Of a stretch of DNA of 64,000 bases, positions 52,992 through 62,034 are shown one piece after another. The stretch comes from Erysipelotrichaceae bacterium NK3D112 (GTDB taxonomy: Bacteria > Bacillota_I > Bacilli_A > Erysipelotrichales > Erysipelotrichaceae): NCBI GenBank assembly GCA_000701725.1, contig JNJQ01000010.1:1-64000 (forward strand), in the 5' to 3' direction. A model generated the notes under the pieces. The model was given only the letters and a program-made list of their open reading frames with translations. It was not told the DNA's origin and ran no database searches. The position numbers and the translations under genes are program-made. Every line of letters begins with the position of its first letter. Position 1 is the stretch's first letter.

Positions 52992-53765
52992 TCAGTTCTG
53001 GTGATTTGCCAGGATGATTTCCGACAATTGAATGTTTGGATTGCGATAGCGGGCATCGGGATTCTTTTCCTGAAGAGCCGCATAGCCAATCGCCTTCTGC
53101 GGGCAGGCATGGATACAAGACATACAGCCAAAACAATTGCTGTAATCATATGCAGGTCTGCCGTCTTTGATGCGGATGCACCCTTTCGGGCATACACGTG
53201 TGCAGATTCCGCAGCCGATGCACTTATCCGAGACTTTGTATCTGGGCTTGTTGATGGAAGCACTGTAGTCAATCGCATGTGCCATATAGCCTTCATAGAA
53301 GTCAACTTCCTCTTTCGAGGCCGGCTGGATATATCGCTTTCTTTCATCCAGATCAGCCCTGATCATCGCAAGATGTTCATCAACCTTTTTCTCCGGATCC
53401 AGTTTTCTCTGTTCCTCAATATCGAAGACAGGCAGCGCATTATCCAGCATTTTGACAGTATTGAAGTAATCGATATGCAAGCCTGCTTTTTCAAAGAATT
53501 CCGCATTGCGTGCAGCGCATCCGCCATGATGCATGCCGTATGTCATGACAATATAGAAGTATTCTGTTTCAAATTCCGAATTCAGAATGAAGTCTTTGAC
53601 CAGTACAGGCAGATCAAATTCAAACAGAGGACAGACAATCCCGATCCGGTCTACTTTGTAGTGTCTGTTTTCCTTCTTCATTTCCTGGGGAATGCTGTAA
53701 AGCTCATTGTCGAAATGTTTCGCGGCATAGAGACTGTTGCCGGTAGACGTAAAATAGAAGATCAT
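52992..53765 (-). CDS. EFR1-type flavodoxin-ferredoxin protein
   Basis: 257 residues. An N-terminal flavodoxin-like domain (MIFYFTSTGNSLYAAKHF binds FMN phosphate) is followed by two 4Fe-4S clusters: CIGCGICTRVCPKGCI and CFGCMSCIHACPQKAIG. EFR1 proteins carry low-potential electrons in anaerobes. It is ten bases downstream of the iron alcohol dehydrogenase gene, so the two probably form an operon linking alcohol/aldehyde redox to ferredoxin-level carriers. Confidence 0.87.
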   Translation of the reverse strand: MIFYFTSTGNSLYAAKHFDNELYSIPQEMKKENRHYKVDRIGIVCPLFEFDLPVLVKDFILNSEFETEYFYIVMTYGMHHGGCAARNAEFFEKAGLHIDYFNTVKMLDNALPVFDIEEQRKLDPEKKVDEHLAMIRADLDERKRYIQPASKEEVDFYEGYMAHAIDYSASINKPRYKVSDKCIGCGICTRVCPKGCIRIKDGRPAYDYSNCFGCMSCIHACPQKAIGYAALQEKNPDARYRNPNIQLSEIILANHQN

Positions 53766-53775
53766 TTTGCCCTCC

Positions 53776-54933
53776 TCATCTGCATTCCAGGATCAGCTCT
53801 TTGATTTCCTGACGGCTGAGCTCACGCACATTGGTCGTTGATACATTGCAGGTATCCGCGACTGCGGCTGCTGTCTCTTCACTGACTTCGATTCCCGCCT
53901 CGCCAAATGTTTCAGGCAGATTCAGACAGCGGATGAACTCACGCAGTTTTGCGATGCCCTCCTTCGCTGTTTCAAGCTCTGTTTTACCGGATGGATCCAC
54001 GTCCATGACATTGACTGCAAAACGTGCAAAGACATCCGCGCCGTCTTCGACGATATGGTCATAGTAAACCGGCTGCAGGATTGCCAGCTGCACACCGTGG
54101 GTCGCATGTGTATATGCCGCCAGCATGTTTTCAATTCCGTGCGCCTGGAAGTCACCGGGTTTTCCTGTATAGAAACTGAAAGACTGGATCAGAGAGGAAT
54201 CCCACATCAGATTGGAACGGATTTCCATGCTGTCGGGATCTTTCATCAGCGCTTTTCCGTTGCGGATGATATTCTTCATCAGGCTTTCGTTGATTTCATC
54301 CCAGACATTGGTTCCCCTGCCGAAATATGTTTCCATGCAATGACTCAGAGAATCATAGACACCCGGTGTGAAGACGCGCAGAGGCACAGACATCAGATAG
54401 GACGGATCCTCGATGACAAAATCAGCGTAGGGACCCACAAGTGTTTTCTTCTCATGTGTCTCTTCATTTGTGCACGCTCCGAGATGGTCCATCTCCGCAC
54501 CGGCGCCGGAAATTGTCAGCACCACCGCGTATCTGCCCATTTTCTGCGGGAAGCGATGATGAATCACTTCCTCTTCCCATATATCCTCATCGATTTCAGC
54601 ACCTGCCGCGATAATCTTTGTGCTGTCGACAACCGATCCGCCGCCAAGGGCAATGATCAGATCGATATTCTCTTTTTTATAAAGTGCGATCCCTTCCCTG
54701 ATTTTCGCATATGACGGACTTGAGGCAACTCCGCCCAGTTCAAAAACCGTTTTGCCGCATTTCTCAAGCGTATTCTTCACTTCATCCAGAACACCGTTGC
54801 GTCTGACCGATCCGCCGCCATACACAATCATGATGTTCTTTCCGTACTTTTCCATTTCCTTCGGGAAATACTTCTTAACGCCGCCTTTTTCGAAATAGAC
54901 TTTTACAGGCATGTGATAAATAAAGTTCTGCAT
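53776..54933 (-). CDS. iron-containing alcohol dehydrogenase (YqhD/BdhA-like)
   Basis: 385 residues. The NAD(P) loop is ALGGGSVVDSTKII. Metal ligands are in GVYDSLSHCMETYFG (Asp, His), QAHGIENML (His) and YTHATHGVQLAILQP (His). It matches the butanol dehydrogenase/YqhD group, which prefers NADPH and reduces aldehydes. First gene of an operon with the EFR1 protein. The LysR gene lies 67 bases upstream in the same direction and is a likely regulator. Confidence 0.87.
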   Translation of the reverse strand: MQNFIYHMPVKVYFEKGGVKKYFPKEMEKYGKNIMIVYGGGSVRRNGVLDEVKNTLEKCGKTVFELGGVASSPSYAKIREGIALYKKENIDLIIALGGGSVVDSTKIIAAGAEIDEDIWEEEVIHHRFPQKMGRYAVVLTISGAGAEMDHLGACTNEETHEKKTLVGPYADFVIEDPSYLMSVPLRVFTPGVYDSLSHCMETYFGRGTNVWDEINESLMKNIIRNGKALMKDPDSMEIRSNLMWDSSLIQSFSFYTGKPGDFQAHGIENMLAAYTHATHGVQLAILQPVYYDHIVEDGADVFARFAVNVMDVDPSGKTELETAKEGIAKLREFIRCLNLPETFGEAGIEVSEETAAAVADTCNVSTTNVRELSRQEIKELILECR

Positions 54934-55000
54934 CGCTGTTCACCTCTTTACAGTTACAGTATGCAGAACTTTTAATGAAATGTGAAATGCCTATATCAAA

Positions 55001-55870
55001 TTATTTGCTATTCATATTTTGTATCTCAAGAAATGAAAGAAACTCACGCATAACCGGTCTGTAAACAGCAGCCTGTCTCCAGATCAAAGAGGCGCTCGAC
55101 GTTCTTTTCGGACTGAACGGTATGAACACAAGACGGTCCGTGACATATTTTTCCGTTTCCAGACAGATTGTCACCCAGTCACTGATGACGGTCAGAATCA
55201 TCACATTTCTTAACAATGTATATGCCGCTCCGATATGCCCTTTCGAGCCGGTCCATTCGCGGATGTCATTGCGCAGCCTCGCATTCTCAGGAACAATCAG
55301 TGTTTCCCCTCTCAGGTCTTCAACCGTGATGAATTCTTTTGAGGCAAGCCGGTGGCTGTTTCTGACAAGAACGCCCCATGATTCAGCCACTCCCGGATTA
55401 AACACCTCATATTTCATGGTGTCGACCGACTGGACTATATAACCGATGTCAACTGTTCCTTTATCAATGGCAGCGCAGATTTCCTCCGCGTTGCCTGAGT
55501 GGATATGAAACAGGACTTTCGGATGCAGTTCATGGAATTCTCTGATTCTTTCAGCAACCAGTTCAAACGATTCAATCTCTCCGGTCATTATGTACAGATC
55601 TCCCGCCAGTTCCCCCTGTTCAGTGCGGTCCGTTCTGGCTTTCGCATAAAGACTCATGATATCTTTCGCACTCTGCCTGAAGAGAATCCCGTCCTGCGTC
55701 AGGATGACTTTCTTGTTTGTCCGTACGAAAAGCTTTTTGCCGATTTCTTCTTCCAGATCGATCAGCTGTCTTGAGATTGTCGGCTGCGATACATGCAGAA
55801 GCTGTGCCGCATGGGAAATGTTTCCCTCATCTGCGACTGTAAGAAAATATTCCAGTACTCTCAGATCCAT
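55001..55870 (-). CDS. LysR family transcriptional regulator
   Basis: 289 residues. The winged helix-turn-helix is GNISHAAQLLHVSQPTISRQLIDLEEEIGKKLFVR. The periplasmic-binding-like effector domain (about 90-285) includes GTVDIGYIVQ. It sits upstream of the alcohol dehydrogenase/EFR1 operon on the same strand. The effector is unknown. Confidence 0.87.
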   Translation of the reverse strand: MDLRVLEYFLTVADEGNISHAAQLLHVSQPTISRQLIDLEEEIGKKLFVRTNKKVILTQDGILFRQSAKDIMSLYAKARTDRTEQGELAGDLYIMTGEIESFELVAERIREFHELHPKVLFHIHSGNAEEICAAIDKGTVDIGYIVQSVDTMKYEVFNPGVAESWGVLVRNSHRLASKEFITVEDLRGETLIVPENARLRNDIREWTGSKGHIGAAYTLLRNVMILTVISDWVTICLETEKYVTDRLVFIPFSPKRTSSASLIWRQAAVYRPVMREFLSFLEIQNMNSK

Positions 55871-56043
55871 AGCTTTTTTCCTTCATCCGTTGCGGATCAG
55901 TTTCAATCAGAATTATTATAGCGGAATGTCCGGTGCTTCACGATAACTTCAATGCGACCAGACCGCAATCTGTCTTCACCCGGAAAAAGGCACAATCCTT
56001 CCGGGCTCTTTCCAGATTGGCTCAAAACCTTTTCCATCGAAAG

Positions 56044-56080
56044 AAAGGCATGGGAACATACGTCTCATGCCTTTTTGTTT
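56044..56080. terminator. terminator near the flavodoxin gene end
   Basis: AAAGGCATG/CATGCCTTT hairpin with TTTTTGTTT on the plus strand and TTTCTTTC on the minus strand. On the minus strand it follows the FMN reductase gene. Confidence 0.75.
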
Positions 56081-56100
56081 GATTCCGGAACTGTCAGTTT

Positions 56101-56613
56101 TTAAATCGTTTCCGCCATCTGTCTGATCTTTTCCATGAAGTTCTCATCATGGTTGGTAACGAAACCGCCGTCTTCAAGTCCGAGATATCCCAGGAAATCC
56201 CCATCGAAAGAGAATCTCGCTCCGGTATACATATCCGGATCACCGGAGGCTAACAGCATAGCCGCTTTTTTCAGACTTTCCGGCGCTTTCGGATAGAGCG
56301 ATGCGTAAAAACGGTCAATCACACATTTCAGCTGTCCGCTGATACCGTGATAGTAAATGGGTGAAGCCAGCACCAGCATTCCGGTGTCTTTCAGATGCGC
56401 ATGGATTTCTTCCATGTCATCCTTCTGCACGCACCGCCCTTCGCCTTTGTTATGGCAGAATTCGCAGGCCAGACAGCCTTTGATGTTCTTTCTGCATACA
56501 TCGATCACGGCAACTTCATGTCCCTTATTCTCTGCGGCTTCTTTGAATACGGAGATCATTGACGCGGTGATGCCGTTTGGTCGCGGACTTCCGTTTAATA
56601 CCAGTACTTTCAT
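56101..56613 (-). CDS. NADPH-dependent FMN reductase / flavodoxin-fold protein
   Basis: About 170 residues. It opens MKVLVLNGSPRPNGITASMI, the FMN-phosphate loop of the NAD(P)H reductase family, and has ASPIYYHGISGQLKCVIDRF. KGCLACEFCHNKGEGRC is the Cys-rich motif of iron-sulfur flavoprotein (Isf)-like members, so a cluster is possible. Start at the ATG after GAGGTG. Last gene of a three-gene operon with an alpha/beta hydrolase and a small helical protein, divergent from a LysR gene. Confidence 0.85.
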   Translation of the reverse strand: MKVLVLNGSPRPNGITASMISVFKEAAENKGHEVAVIDVCRKNIKGCLACEFCHNKGEGRCVQKDDMEEIHAHLKDTGMLVLASPIYYHGISGQLKCVIDRFYASLYPKAPESLKKAAMLLASGDPDMYTGARFSFDGDFLGYLGLEDGGFVTNHDENFMEKIRQMAETI

Positions 56614-56658
56614 TGTGTTCACCTCACCTGCTTCATACCGTTTTGCGGTATGGGTTCA

Positions 56659-57660
56659 TTATTTCAGATATTCATTGAAGAAATCTGCGAGCTTATCAAA
56701 AGGAATCGCATTTTTGTTTCCGCCGTCATACAGATCTGTATGAGAAGCGCCTTCGATGACAAGCAGTTGCTTGTTATCTGTATACTTGCTGTCTTTGATC
56801 ATGTTCTCATAGGCGTCTTTGCCGAAGTAGAAGGAATGCGCCTTGTCGCCATGCATGACCATGACCGCATTGCGGATTTCATTGGTGTACTGCAGAATCG
56901 GCTGATTCATGAAGCTTTCACATCCGGTCACATTCCAGCCGCCGTTTGAATTCAGCGATCTTGCATGATAGCCGCGCTTTGTTTTGTAATAGTCATAATA
57001 ATCTTTTACAAAATAAGGAGCGTCTTCAGGCAGCGGATCGACAACACCGCCTCCCAGCTTGTATTCACCGTTTTTCAGATCTTCCAGACGCTGCGCGCAC
57101 ATTGCGGCACGCTTCTGATAACGTGCTTCCTCACTGTCTTCCGCATCGAAATAGCCTTTGGCATTGACACAGGTCATGTCATACATGGTGGAAGCGACTG
57201 TCGCCTTGATTCTTGTGTCAAGAGCTGCCGTATTCAGCGCCATTCCGCCCCATCCGCAGATGCCGATGATGCCGATGCGCTCAGGATCAACCAGTTCATT
57301 GAGCGAGAGAAAATCAACCGCCGCCATGAAATCTTCCGTATTGATATCAGGAGAAGCCATATAGCGCACATTGCCTCCGCTTTCTCCGGTAAAGGAAGCA
57401 TCAAAGGCGATTGTCACAAAACCGCGCTCCGCCATGGTCTGCGCATAAAGACCTGAGCACTGTTCCTTCACAGCGCCGAAAGGGCCGCATACCGCGATCG
57501 CGGGGAGTTTGCCTTCTGCATTCACCGGCACATACATATCAGCTGCCAGGGTAATCCCGTAACGGTTGACGAATGTCACTTTGCAATGATTCACTTTGTC
57601 GCTCTTTTCAAATGTCTTGTCCCATTCCTGTGTCAGTTTCAGTTCTTCTTTCGCAATCAT
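56659..57660 (-). CDS. alpha/beta hydrolase with a cysteine nucleophile
   Basis: 333 residues. The core has AVCGPFGAVKEQ (oxyanion region) and a nucleophile elbow GICGWGGMAL, where Cys replaces the usual Ser, as in dienelactone hydrolases. The acid and histidine are in VMVMHGDKAHSFYF and IEGASHTDLY. The family includes YcjY-like and dienelactone hydrolase-like enzymes. The substrate is probably a small ester or lactone. Operon with the FMN reductase downstream and a small protein upstream. Confidence 0.82.
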   Translation of the reverse strand: MIAKEELKLTQEWDKTFEKSDKVNHCKVTFVNRYGITLAADMYVPVNAEGKLPAIAVCGPFGAVKEQCSGLYAQTMAERGFVTIAFDASFTGESGGNVRYMASPDINTEDFMAAVDFLSLNELVDPERIGIIGICGWGGMALNTAALDTRIKATVASTMYDMTCVNAKGYFDAEDSEEARYQKRAAMCAQRLEDLKNGEYKLGGGVVDPLPEDAPYFVKDYYDYYKTKRGYHARSLNSNGGWNVTGCESFMNQPILQYTNEIRNAVMVMHGDKAHSFYFGKDAYENMIKDSKYTDNKQLLVIEGASHTDLYDGGNKNAIPFDKLADFFNEYLK

Positions 57661-57673
57661 GATTTTCTTCCTT

Positions 57674-57898
57674 TCATCTGTCTTTCTTTTTCATCTGCCG
57701 GATCAGTCCGTCCAGGCAGTCTATCTGTTTCTGCACTCTGTGCAGATCATCCATCTTCTCACATCTGCATAAACGCAGATGATGGATCAGATCTTCTTCC
57801 ATTCCCGCTTCCAGAAGGATGAAAGCCTTTTGCGCAGCCTGTCTTCCGCATCCCGCATGTTCCAGGGCGGCTGTTATGTTTTCAAGCTGATTTTCCAT
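57674..57898 (-). CDS. small helical cysteine-containing protein of unknown function
   Basis: 74 residues, all predicted helix, with HHLRLCRCEKMDDLHRVQKQIDCLDGLIRQMKKK. Three to four cysteines and a heptad-like C-terminus suggest a coiled coil or metal binding. No known family is recognised. It is first in the operon with the hydrolase (13 bases apart) and sits next to the LysR-divergent promoter, which supports a real gene. Confidence 0.6.
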   Translation of the reverse strand: MENQLENITAALEHAGCGRQAAQKAFILLEAGMEEDLIHHLRLCRCEKMDDLHRVQKQIDCLDGLIRQMKKKDR

Positions 57899-57968
57899 CC
57901 GCCATACTCTCTTTCTGTCCGCACTTCTGTTATAACGTGCGGAATATACATTTACGAATGGTAATAAT

Positions 57969-57984
57969 GAATATCATGTTATTC
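57969..57984. promoter_or_regulatory. LysR-type box
   Basis: GAATA-TCATGT-TATTC, an inverted repeat of the ATA-N-TAT LysR-box kind, between the divergent LysR gene and the hydrolase operon. Confidence 0.55.
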
Positions 57985-58019
57985 TTATTGTGCATATCAA
58001 CAAAAGAAGAGGAAAAACC

Positions 58020-58907
58020 ATGGAAATCCGTAATTTACGCTATTTCCTCGCCGTTGCGCGTGAGGAAAACATGACCAGGGCAGCAGAACTGCTTCATGTC
58101 AGCCAGCCCACCCTCTCCAAAGCACTGAAGGCGCTGGAGGAAGAACTGGGCAAAAAACTCTTTGTCCGCCACAGTTTCAGCATAGCCCTGACAGAAGAAG
58201 GCGCTTTGTTAAGAGACCGGGCGGAAGATCTTGTTTCAATGGCAGACAAGATCGAAAAAGAGTTTCTGTCACTGGATGATATCACCGGCGGAGATCTGTA
58301 TCTCGGACTTGCGGAATCCTATCAGATCAGACTTCTTGCAAGAGAACTGCGCATTCTCAAAGAACAATATCCCGGACTGAGCTATCACATCAGCAGCGGC
58401 GATACGGAACAGGTGACGGAAAAGCTGGACAAAGGATTGCTTGATTTCGCGGTCATCTGTGAAACACCCGATCCGAAGAAATATGAATCCTTTGAATTTC
58501 CCGAAAGAGATGTATGGGGACTGATCATGCCGGCGGATTCTCCGCTTGCAAAGAAAAAGAGCATCCGCCCGGAAGATCTGACCGGACTGCCTGTTTTCGG
58601 CTCCGAACAGGGCTGGAACAATGACATTAAAAAATGGGCGGGCGAATTCCATGATCAGTTTCATCTGGAAGGCTCATTCCGTCTTTCCTATAACGGCTCC
58701 ATGTTTGTTAAGGAAGGTCTCGGATATCTTCTGACATTCGATCACATCGTCGATGTTTCAGAAGGAAACGGACTGGTGTTCAGACCGCTGTCTCCGAAAC
58801 AGGAAGTAAAGCTGTATCTGATCCGCAACAGATTTCAGGCGCTGACTCCAATCGGCGAACGCTTCCGCAGACAGATCATGCATCATTTTCAGGTAAAGGA
58901 ATCCTGA
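58020..58907 (+). CDS. LysR family regulator of the hydrolase/FMN reductase operon
   Basis: 295 residues. The HTH is NMTRAAELLHVSQPTLSKALKALEEELGKKLFVR, and the effector-binding domain spans about 90-290. The frame reaches 57990, but the ATG at 58020 has the AAGAGG site and gives the canonical MEIRNLRYFLAV start. It is closely related in layout to the LysR gene at 55001. Divergent gene order and the box at 57969 point to the hydrolase operon as target. Confidence 0.88.
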   Translation: MEIRNLRYFLAVAREENMTRAAELLHVSQPTLSKALKALEEELGKKLFVRHSFSIALTEEGALLRDRAEDLVSMADKIEKEFLSLDDITGGDLYLGLAESYQIRLLARELRILKEQYPGLSYHISSGDTEQVTEKLDKGLLDFAVICETPDPKKYESFEFPERDVWGLIMPADSPLAKKKSIRPEDLTGLPVFGSEQGWNNDIKKWAGEFHDQFHLEGSFRLSYNGSMFVKEGLGYLLTFDHIVDVSEGNGLVFRPLSPKQEVKLYLIRNRFQALTPIGERFRRQIMHHFQVKES

Positions 58908-58961
58908 TTCAGCTGAGCAAATCAGTGATTGTTCATTTCATCAGCTGTTCACCCTCAGACA

Positions 58962-58995
58962 GAAAAAGAGCCCTGCAGATTCTGCAAGGCTCTTG
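58962..58995. terminator. terminator between lysR and the ArsB/SLC13 carrier
   Basis: AAGAGCC/GGCTCTT with an inner GCAGA/TCTGC stem and a T-run on the minus strand, ending the carrier transcript. Confidence 0.8.
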
Positions 58996-59052
58996 TTCTG
59001 TCTGATCACTTTCACAGGATGGAAAAGGATATTTCAAAGCACGGTCAGATGG

Positions 59053-60321
59053 TCATGCCCAGATAAACCAGAAATATAAATATCCGGTCATTACTGCAAC
59101 CAGAGTGTATGGAACACCGATTCTCATAAACTCTGCGAATGACACCTGGTATCCTTCTTTTCTGAGCATTCCGACAGCTGCGATATTGGCAGATGCGCCG
59201 ATCGGAGTAATGTTGCCGCCCAGGGTTGCACCAGACAGCAGACCGAAATACAGAAGATACGGTTCAATTCCAAGCGTGGCTGTTACAGCTGTCAGAACAG
59301 GCAGCATCGTTGCCACATAAGGAATATTGTCAACAAAGGCGGAGATTAACACGGAGCCCCAGACAACGATTGTGTATAACAGGAAGATATTGTTTCCGCC
59401 GAATTTAACGATCAGACCTGCAAAGTCATCAATGATGCCGACGTTTGTCAGTCCGCCGATGACGACAAACAGACCGGTCAGAAGTCCCAGTGTTTCAAAG
59501 TCCAGATTCTTCAAGGCTTCGGCGGTATTGTCCGCTTTTTTCACACGCATGAAATCAATCACGATCGTGGCAGCTGCCAGTACACAGCAGATAATGCCGT
59601 TGATCATGTCCGGAGTATCCGGGATGAATGAAGCCGTGATCAGAGCAGCCACCATGAGCAGCAGCATAACTGTCGGAAGATAGTCGGTGACTGGAGTTCT
59701 GCCTGTTGATGAAACCGGCGCAGTATCTTTGCGGAACAGATACATCATGACAGGAACAGTGGCAAGCGCGCCAAGCTCGACCGCGAAAAAGATTCCGGGT
59801 TTTCCGTTCATCCAGAAAAAATCCATGAAATTCATGTTCGCATAGTCGCCCAGCATGATGGATGTGGTATCTCCGACAAGCGTCGCGGCACCCTGAAGAT
59901 TGGAAGATACCGCAATCGAAAGAATCATGCCAACAGGACTCATATTCAGCTTTTTGCAGATAGCCATACCCACCGGCGCAACCATGAGCACCGTGGCGAC
60001 ATTGTCGATGAATGCCGAGATGACACCGGCAAACAGAGACATCAGAATGGTAACCCACATGACGTTTTTGGCCTTTTCCAGAAGGATATCGGCCAGAAGA
60101 TTCGGCATATGAGACTCAATGAAATAATAGACAATAATCATTGTTCCGGAGATCATCAGCAGAACATTCCAGTTGATTGTTGACATCAGATCTTTCCAGG
60201 GCAGAATGCCGGAAATCAGGAAGATCGCTGCCACACTCAGGGCATATAACGGCCTGTATTTGGGTTTTGCGATCATCAGAACATACATTAAAGCAAACAG
60301 AACCAAAGCGAAAATTTTCAT
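59053..60321 (-). CDS. ArsB/NhaD/SLC13-superfamily ion transporter under a Mn2+ riboswitch
   Basis: About 422 residues with 11-12 predicted helices and the inverted-repeat layout of the ion transporter superfamily. The two matching re-entrant motifs are FAGVISAFIDNVATVLMVAPV and VLISAFVDNIPYVATMLPVL, each with Asp-Asn as the ion site, as in ArsB and NhaD. GDTTSIMLGDYANMNF and GGNITPIGASANIAAV are also typical. The ATG at 60321 with GGAGG upstream is preferred over the extension to 60438, which runs into the leader RNA. The leader is a yybP-ykoY riboswitch, whose other client genes are manganese exporters, so Mn2+ efflux is inferred; the family itself carries arsenite, Na+ or dicarboxylates. 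Confidence 0.85.
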   Translation of the reverse strand: MKIFALVLFALMYVLMIAKPKYRPLYALSVAAIFLISGILPWKDLMSTINWNVLLMISGTMIIVYYFIESHMPNLLADILLEKAKNVMWVTILMSLFAGVISAFIDNVATVLMVAPVGMAICKKLNMSPVGMILSIAVSSNLQGAATLVGDTTSIMLGDYANMNFMDFFWMNGKPGIFFAVELGALATVPVMMYLFRKDTAPVSSTGRTPVTDYLPTVMLLLMVAALITASFIPDTPDMINGIICCVLAAATIVIDFMRVKKADNTAEALKNLDFETLGLLTGLFVVIGGLTNVGIIDDFAGLIVKFGGNNIFLLYTIVVWGSVLISAFVDNIPYVATMLPVLTAVTATLGIEPYLLYFGLLSGATLGGNITPIGASANIAAVGMLRKEGYQVSFAEFMRIGVPYTLVAVMTGYLYFWFIWA

Positions 60322-60419
60322 TTTATTCCTCCAGTATGATGATTGAGATATCAGAACAGCAGGATATTCTTTCATGGCTGCTGCGTGCATCCGCTTAGAC
60401 AATCCATTCCCAAAAGGGC

Positions 60420-60536
60420 AAAAAAAGACTTTCACCACAACCGCAGCCGTGGTAAAAGTCTTGCTGCTTCGAACAAATTCCGGGGATGAATCCCGTACTG
60501 ACGAAATATGTTGCGCTTTCGCGTCAGCTACTCCCT
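60420..60536 (-). promoter_or_regulatory. yybP-ykoY manganese riboswitch
   Basis: On the minus strand the leader reads AGGGAGTAGCTGACGCG, CGTCAGTACGGG and CCCCGGAATTTG. It then has AGCAAGACTTTTACCA paired with TGGTGAAAGTCTTTTTTT as terminator. This follows the consensus seen in the B. subtilis yybP leader (GGGGAGUAGC, GUCA, CACCGGCUUUG, GCAAGACCUUUGCC), including the terminator directly overlapping the aptamer's last arm. Mn2+ binding should favour the antiterminated state and switch on the carrier. Confidence 0.85.
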
Positions 60537-60548
60537 GATACCATAAAT

Positions 60549-60578
60549 TTTATATCGCCGAATCGCCATTTTTGTCAA
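60549..60578 (-). promoter_or_regulatory. promoter of the riboswitch-carrier transcript
   Basis: TTGACA (minus strand, 60573-60578) and TATAAA (60549-60554) with an 18-base spacer, placing the transcription start just before the riboswitch. Confidence 0.75.
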
Positions 60579-60659
60579 GGATTACCGTCAGGCACAGTGA
60601 TTTCAGCAGCTCATTGGCCGGTATCGGGATACTCATGTCTGATATCTCAAAACAGCTGA

Positions 60660-60884
60660 TTACTGCCGGGTTTCGTCATCCCATTTGGCAAACAGTGAAC
60701 ACACACCTGTGCGATGATAGTATTCAATCAGCTTTTCCAAATCTTCTCTCGAAACATTCAGATACTCTGCCTGACAGTTCAGACATGAATACTTCCGTGC
60801 GCCGCGGTTGATTAATTTGCGGTAGAGCGCAATTTCATCCGTATGCAGACGGACGCCGCATTTCATGCAAAAGAAGTCAAGCAT
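60660..60884 (-). CDS. small zinc-ribbon protein
   Basis: 74 residues with two CxxC pairs (FFCMKCGVRL and YSCLNCQAEYL) about 25 residues apart, a zinc ribbon that may bind nucleic acid or protein. A helical C-terminus follows. Its ATG overlaps the end of the alpha-galactosidase gene by eight bases, so translation is coupled. Function unknown; it could regulate or assist the sugar gene. Confidence 0.65.
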   Translation of the reverse strand: MLDFFCMKCGVRLHTDEIALYRKLINRGARKYSCLNCQAEYLNVSREDLEKLIEYYHRTGVCSLFAKWDDETRQ

Positions 60885-62034
60885 TGACCGGTTTCAATTT
60901 GCATCTGTAGATCCGGCAGGCATGGGCTTTGACGGATTCAATCATCATTTCCCTTCTTGTGCCGCATGCCTGTTCATTGATGCAGTCAAAGAGTTCCAGT
61001 TCAAATCCTGAACGGTAAGGCAGGCCGAGATCGAAGAAGTCGACTGCGATCGGCGCCAGTGCATCCCCCATATTGAAAAGGCACAATGCGATGTCACCGT
61101 TTGTCAGGAAGCGGGCAATCACGATGGATTCAGGAGCGTTGGAGGTGCAGTTCACAGTAAACGGCGCATTGCAGTCAGGATCCTGATTGATCGCGATCAA
61201 TGATCTGTTCGTCAGAATTTTCTTTGCGGCTTCACTCATATTGCGCACATCGCATCCGATCATGAGCGGTGAGCGCATGAGTGCCCATAATGCGAAATGT
61301 GTCATATATTCATCATCACTGCATCCGCCGGCGCTGATATACTCGTTTCCGCCGTGTCCGTACATTCCGACCACCAGCATGTCCATGTCATTATGGCATC
61401 CCGGTCCGGAAAAGACCTGCTTATCCAGCTGTGACAGCGCAATTTCCTTAATTGAATTCCAGGAATCATTGATATCGCCGGTGGAGCGGAACAGATGTGC
61501 ACCGGTTGTATGGATCCAGTTATGCACATTTTCAGTTCCCCACTGACAGGCGGAAAAGACAATATCCCTTCCGGAAGCGCATAATGCCAGATGCATTCTG
61601 CGATAGAGTGTTTCATCCTGCATATGCTGAGGCTTGAAACAATTGTCATATTTCAGATAATCCACACCCCACTCCGCAAATTGCTTCGCGTCTTCAAATT
61701 CATGTTCAAATGAGCCGGGATAATCCGCGCATGTGCGTGTTCCGCAGCAGCTGTACATTCCGAATTTAAAGCCTTTTTCATGCAGCGCATCAGACAGGGC
61801 TTTGATCCCGTGCGGAAATTTTTCGGGATCAGCGACCAGTCTTCCGTCTGCGTCTCTTTGTTTCAGACTCCAGCAGTCATCGATTACGATGTATTTATAT
61901 CCTGCATCCAGAAGACCTTCTTTTTTCATTGCCTCCGCTGTTTCAAAAATCAGTTTCTCATCAATTTTGTCAGTAAATGTATTCCATGAGTTCCATCCCA
62001 TGGGCGGCAGCATACATAATGATTTTTCGGACAT
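60877..62034 (-). CDS. GH27 alpha-galactosidase
   Basis: About 385 residues, cytoplasmic. MGWNSWNTFTDKIDE and YIVIDDCWS open the barrel, the nucleophile is in DYLKYDNC, and the acid/base Asp is in RSTGDINDSW. The C-terminal beta domain is short. It removes terminal alpha-galactose from melibiose/raffinose-type sugars or glycans. A GTG at 62040 lies inside the ribosome binding site; the ATG at 62034 with AAAGGAG is preferred. No transporter is adjacent. Confidence 0.92.
   Translation of the reverse strand: MSEKSLCMLPPMGWNSWNTFTDKIDEKLIFETAEAMKKEGLLDAGYKYIVIDDCWSLKQRDADGRLVADPEKFPHGIKALSDALHEKGFKFGMYSCCGTRTCADYPGSFEHEFEDAKQFAEWGVDYLKYDNCFKPQHMQDETLYRRMHLALCASGRDIVFSACQWGTENVHNWIHTTGAHLFRSTGDINDSWNSIKEIALSQLDKQVFSGPGCHNDMDMLVVGMYGHGGNEYISAGGCSDDEYMTHFALWALMRSPLMIGCDVRNMSEAAKKILTNRSLIAINQDPDCNAPFTVNCTSNAPESIVIARFLTNGDIALCLFNMGDALAPIAVDFFDLGLPYRSGFELELFDCINEQACGTRREMMIESVKAHACRIYRCKLKPVNA

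Noticed and set aside
59053-60321. Calling the carrier arsB (arsenite exporter)
   Set aside because: The superfamily match is clear, but there is no ArsR, ArsA or ArsC nearby and the leader is a Mn2+ riboswitch, so an arsenic role is not supported.
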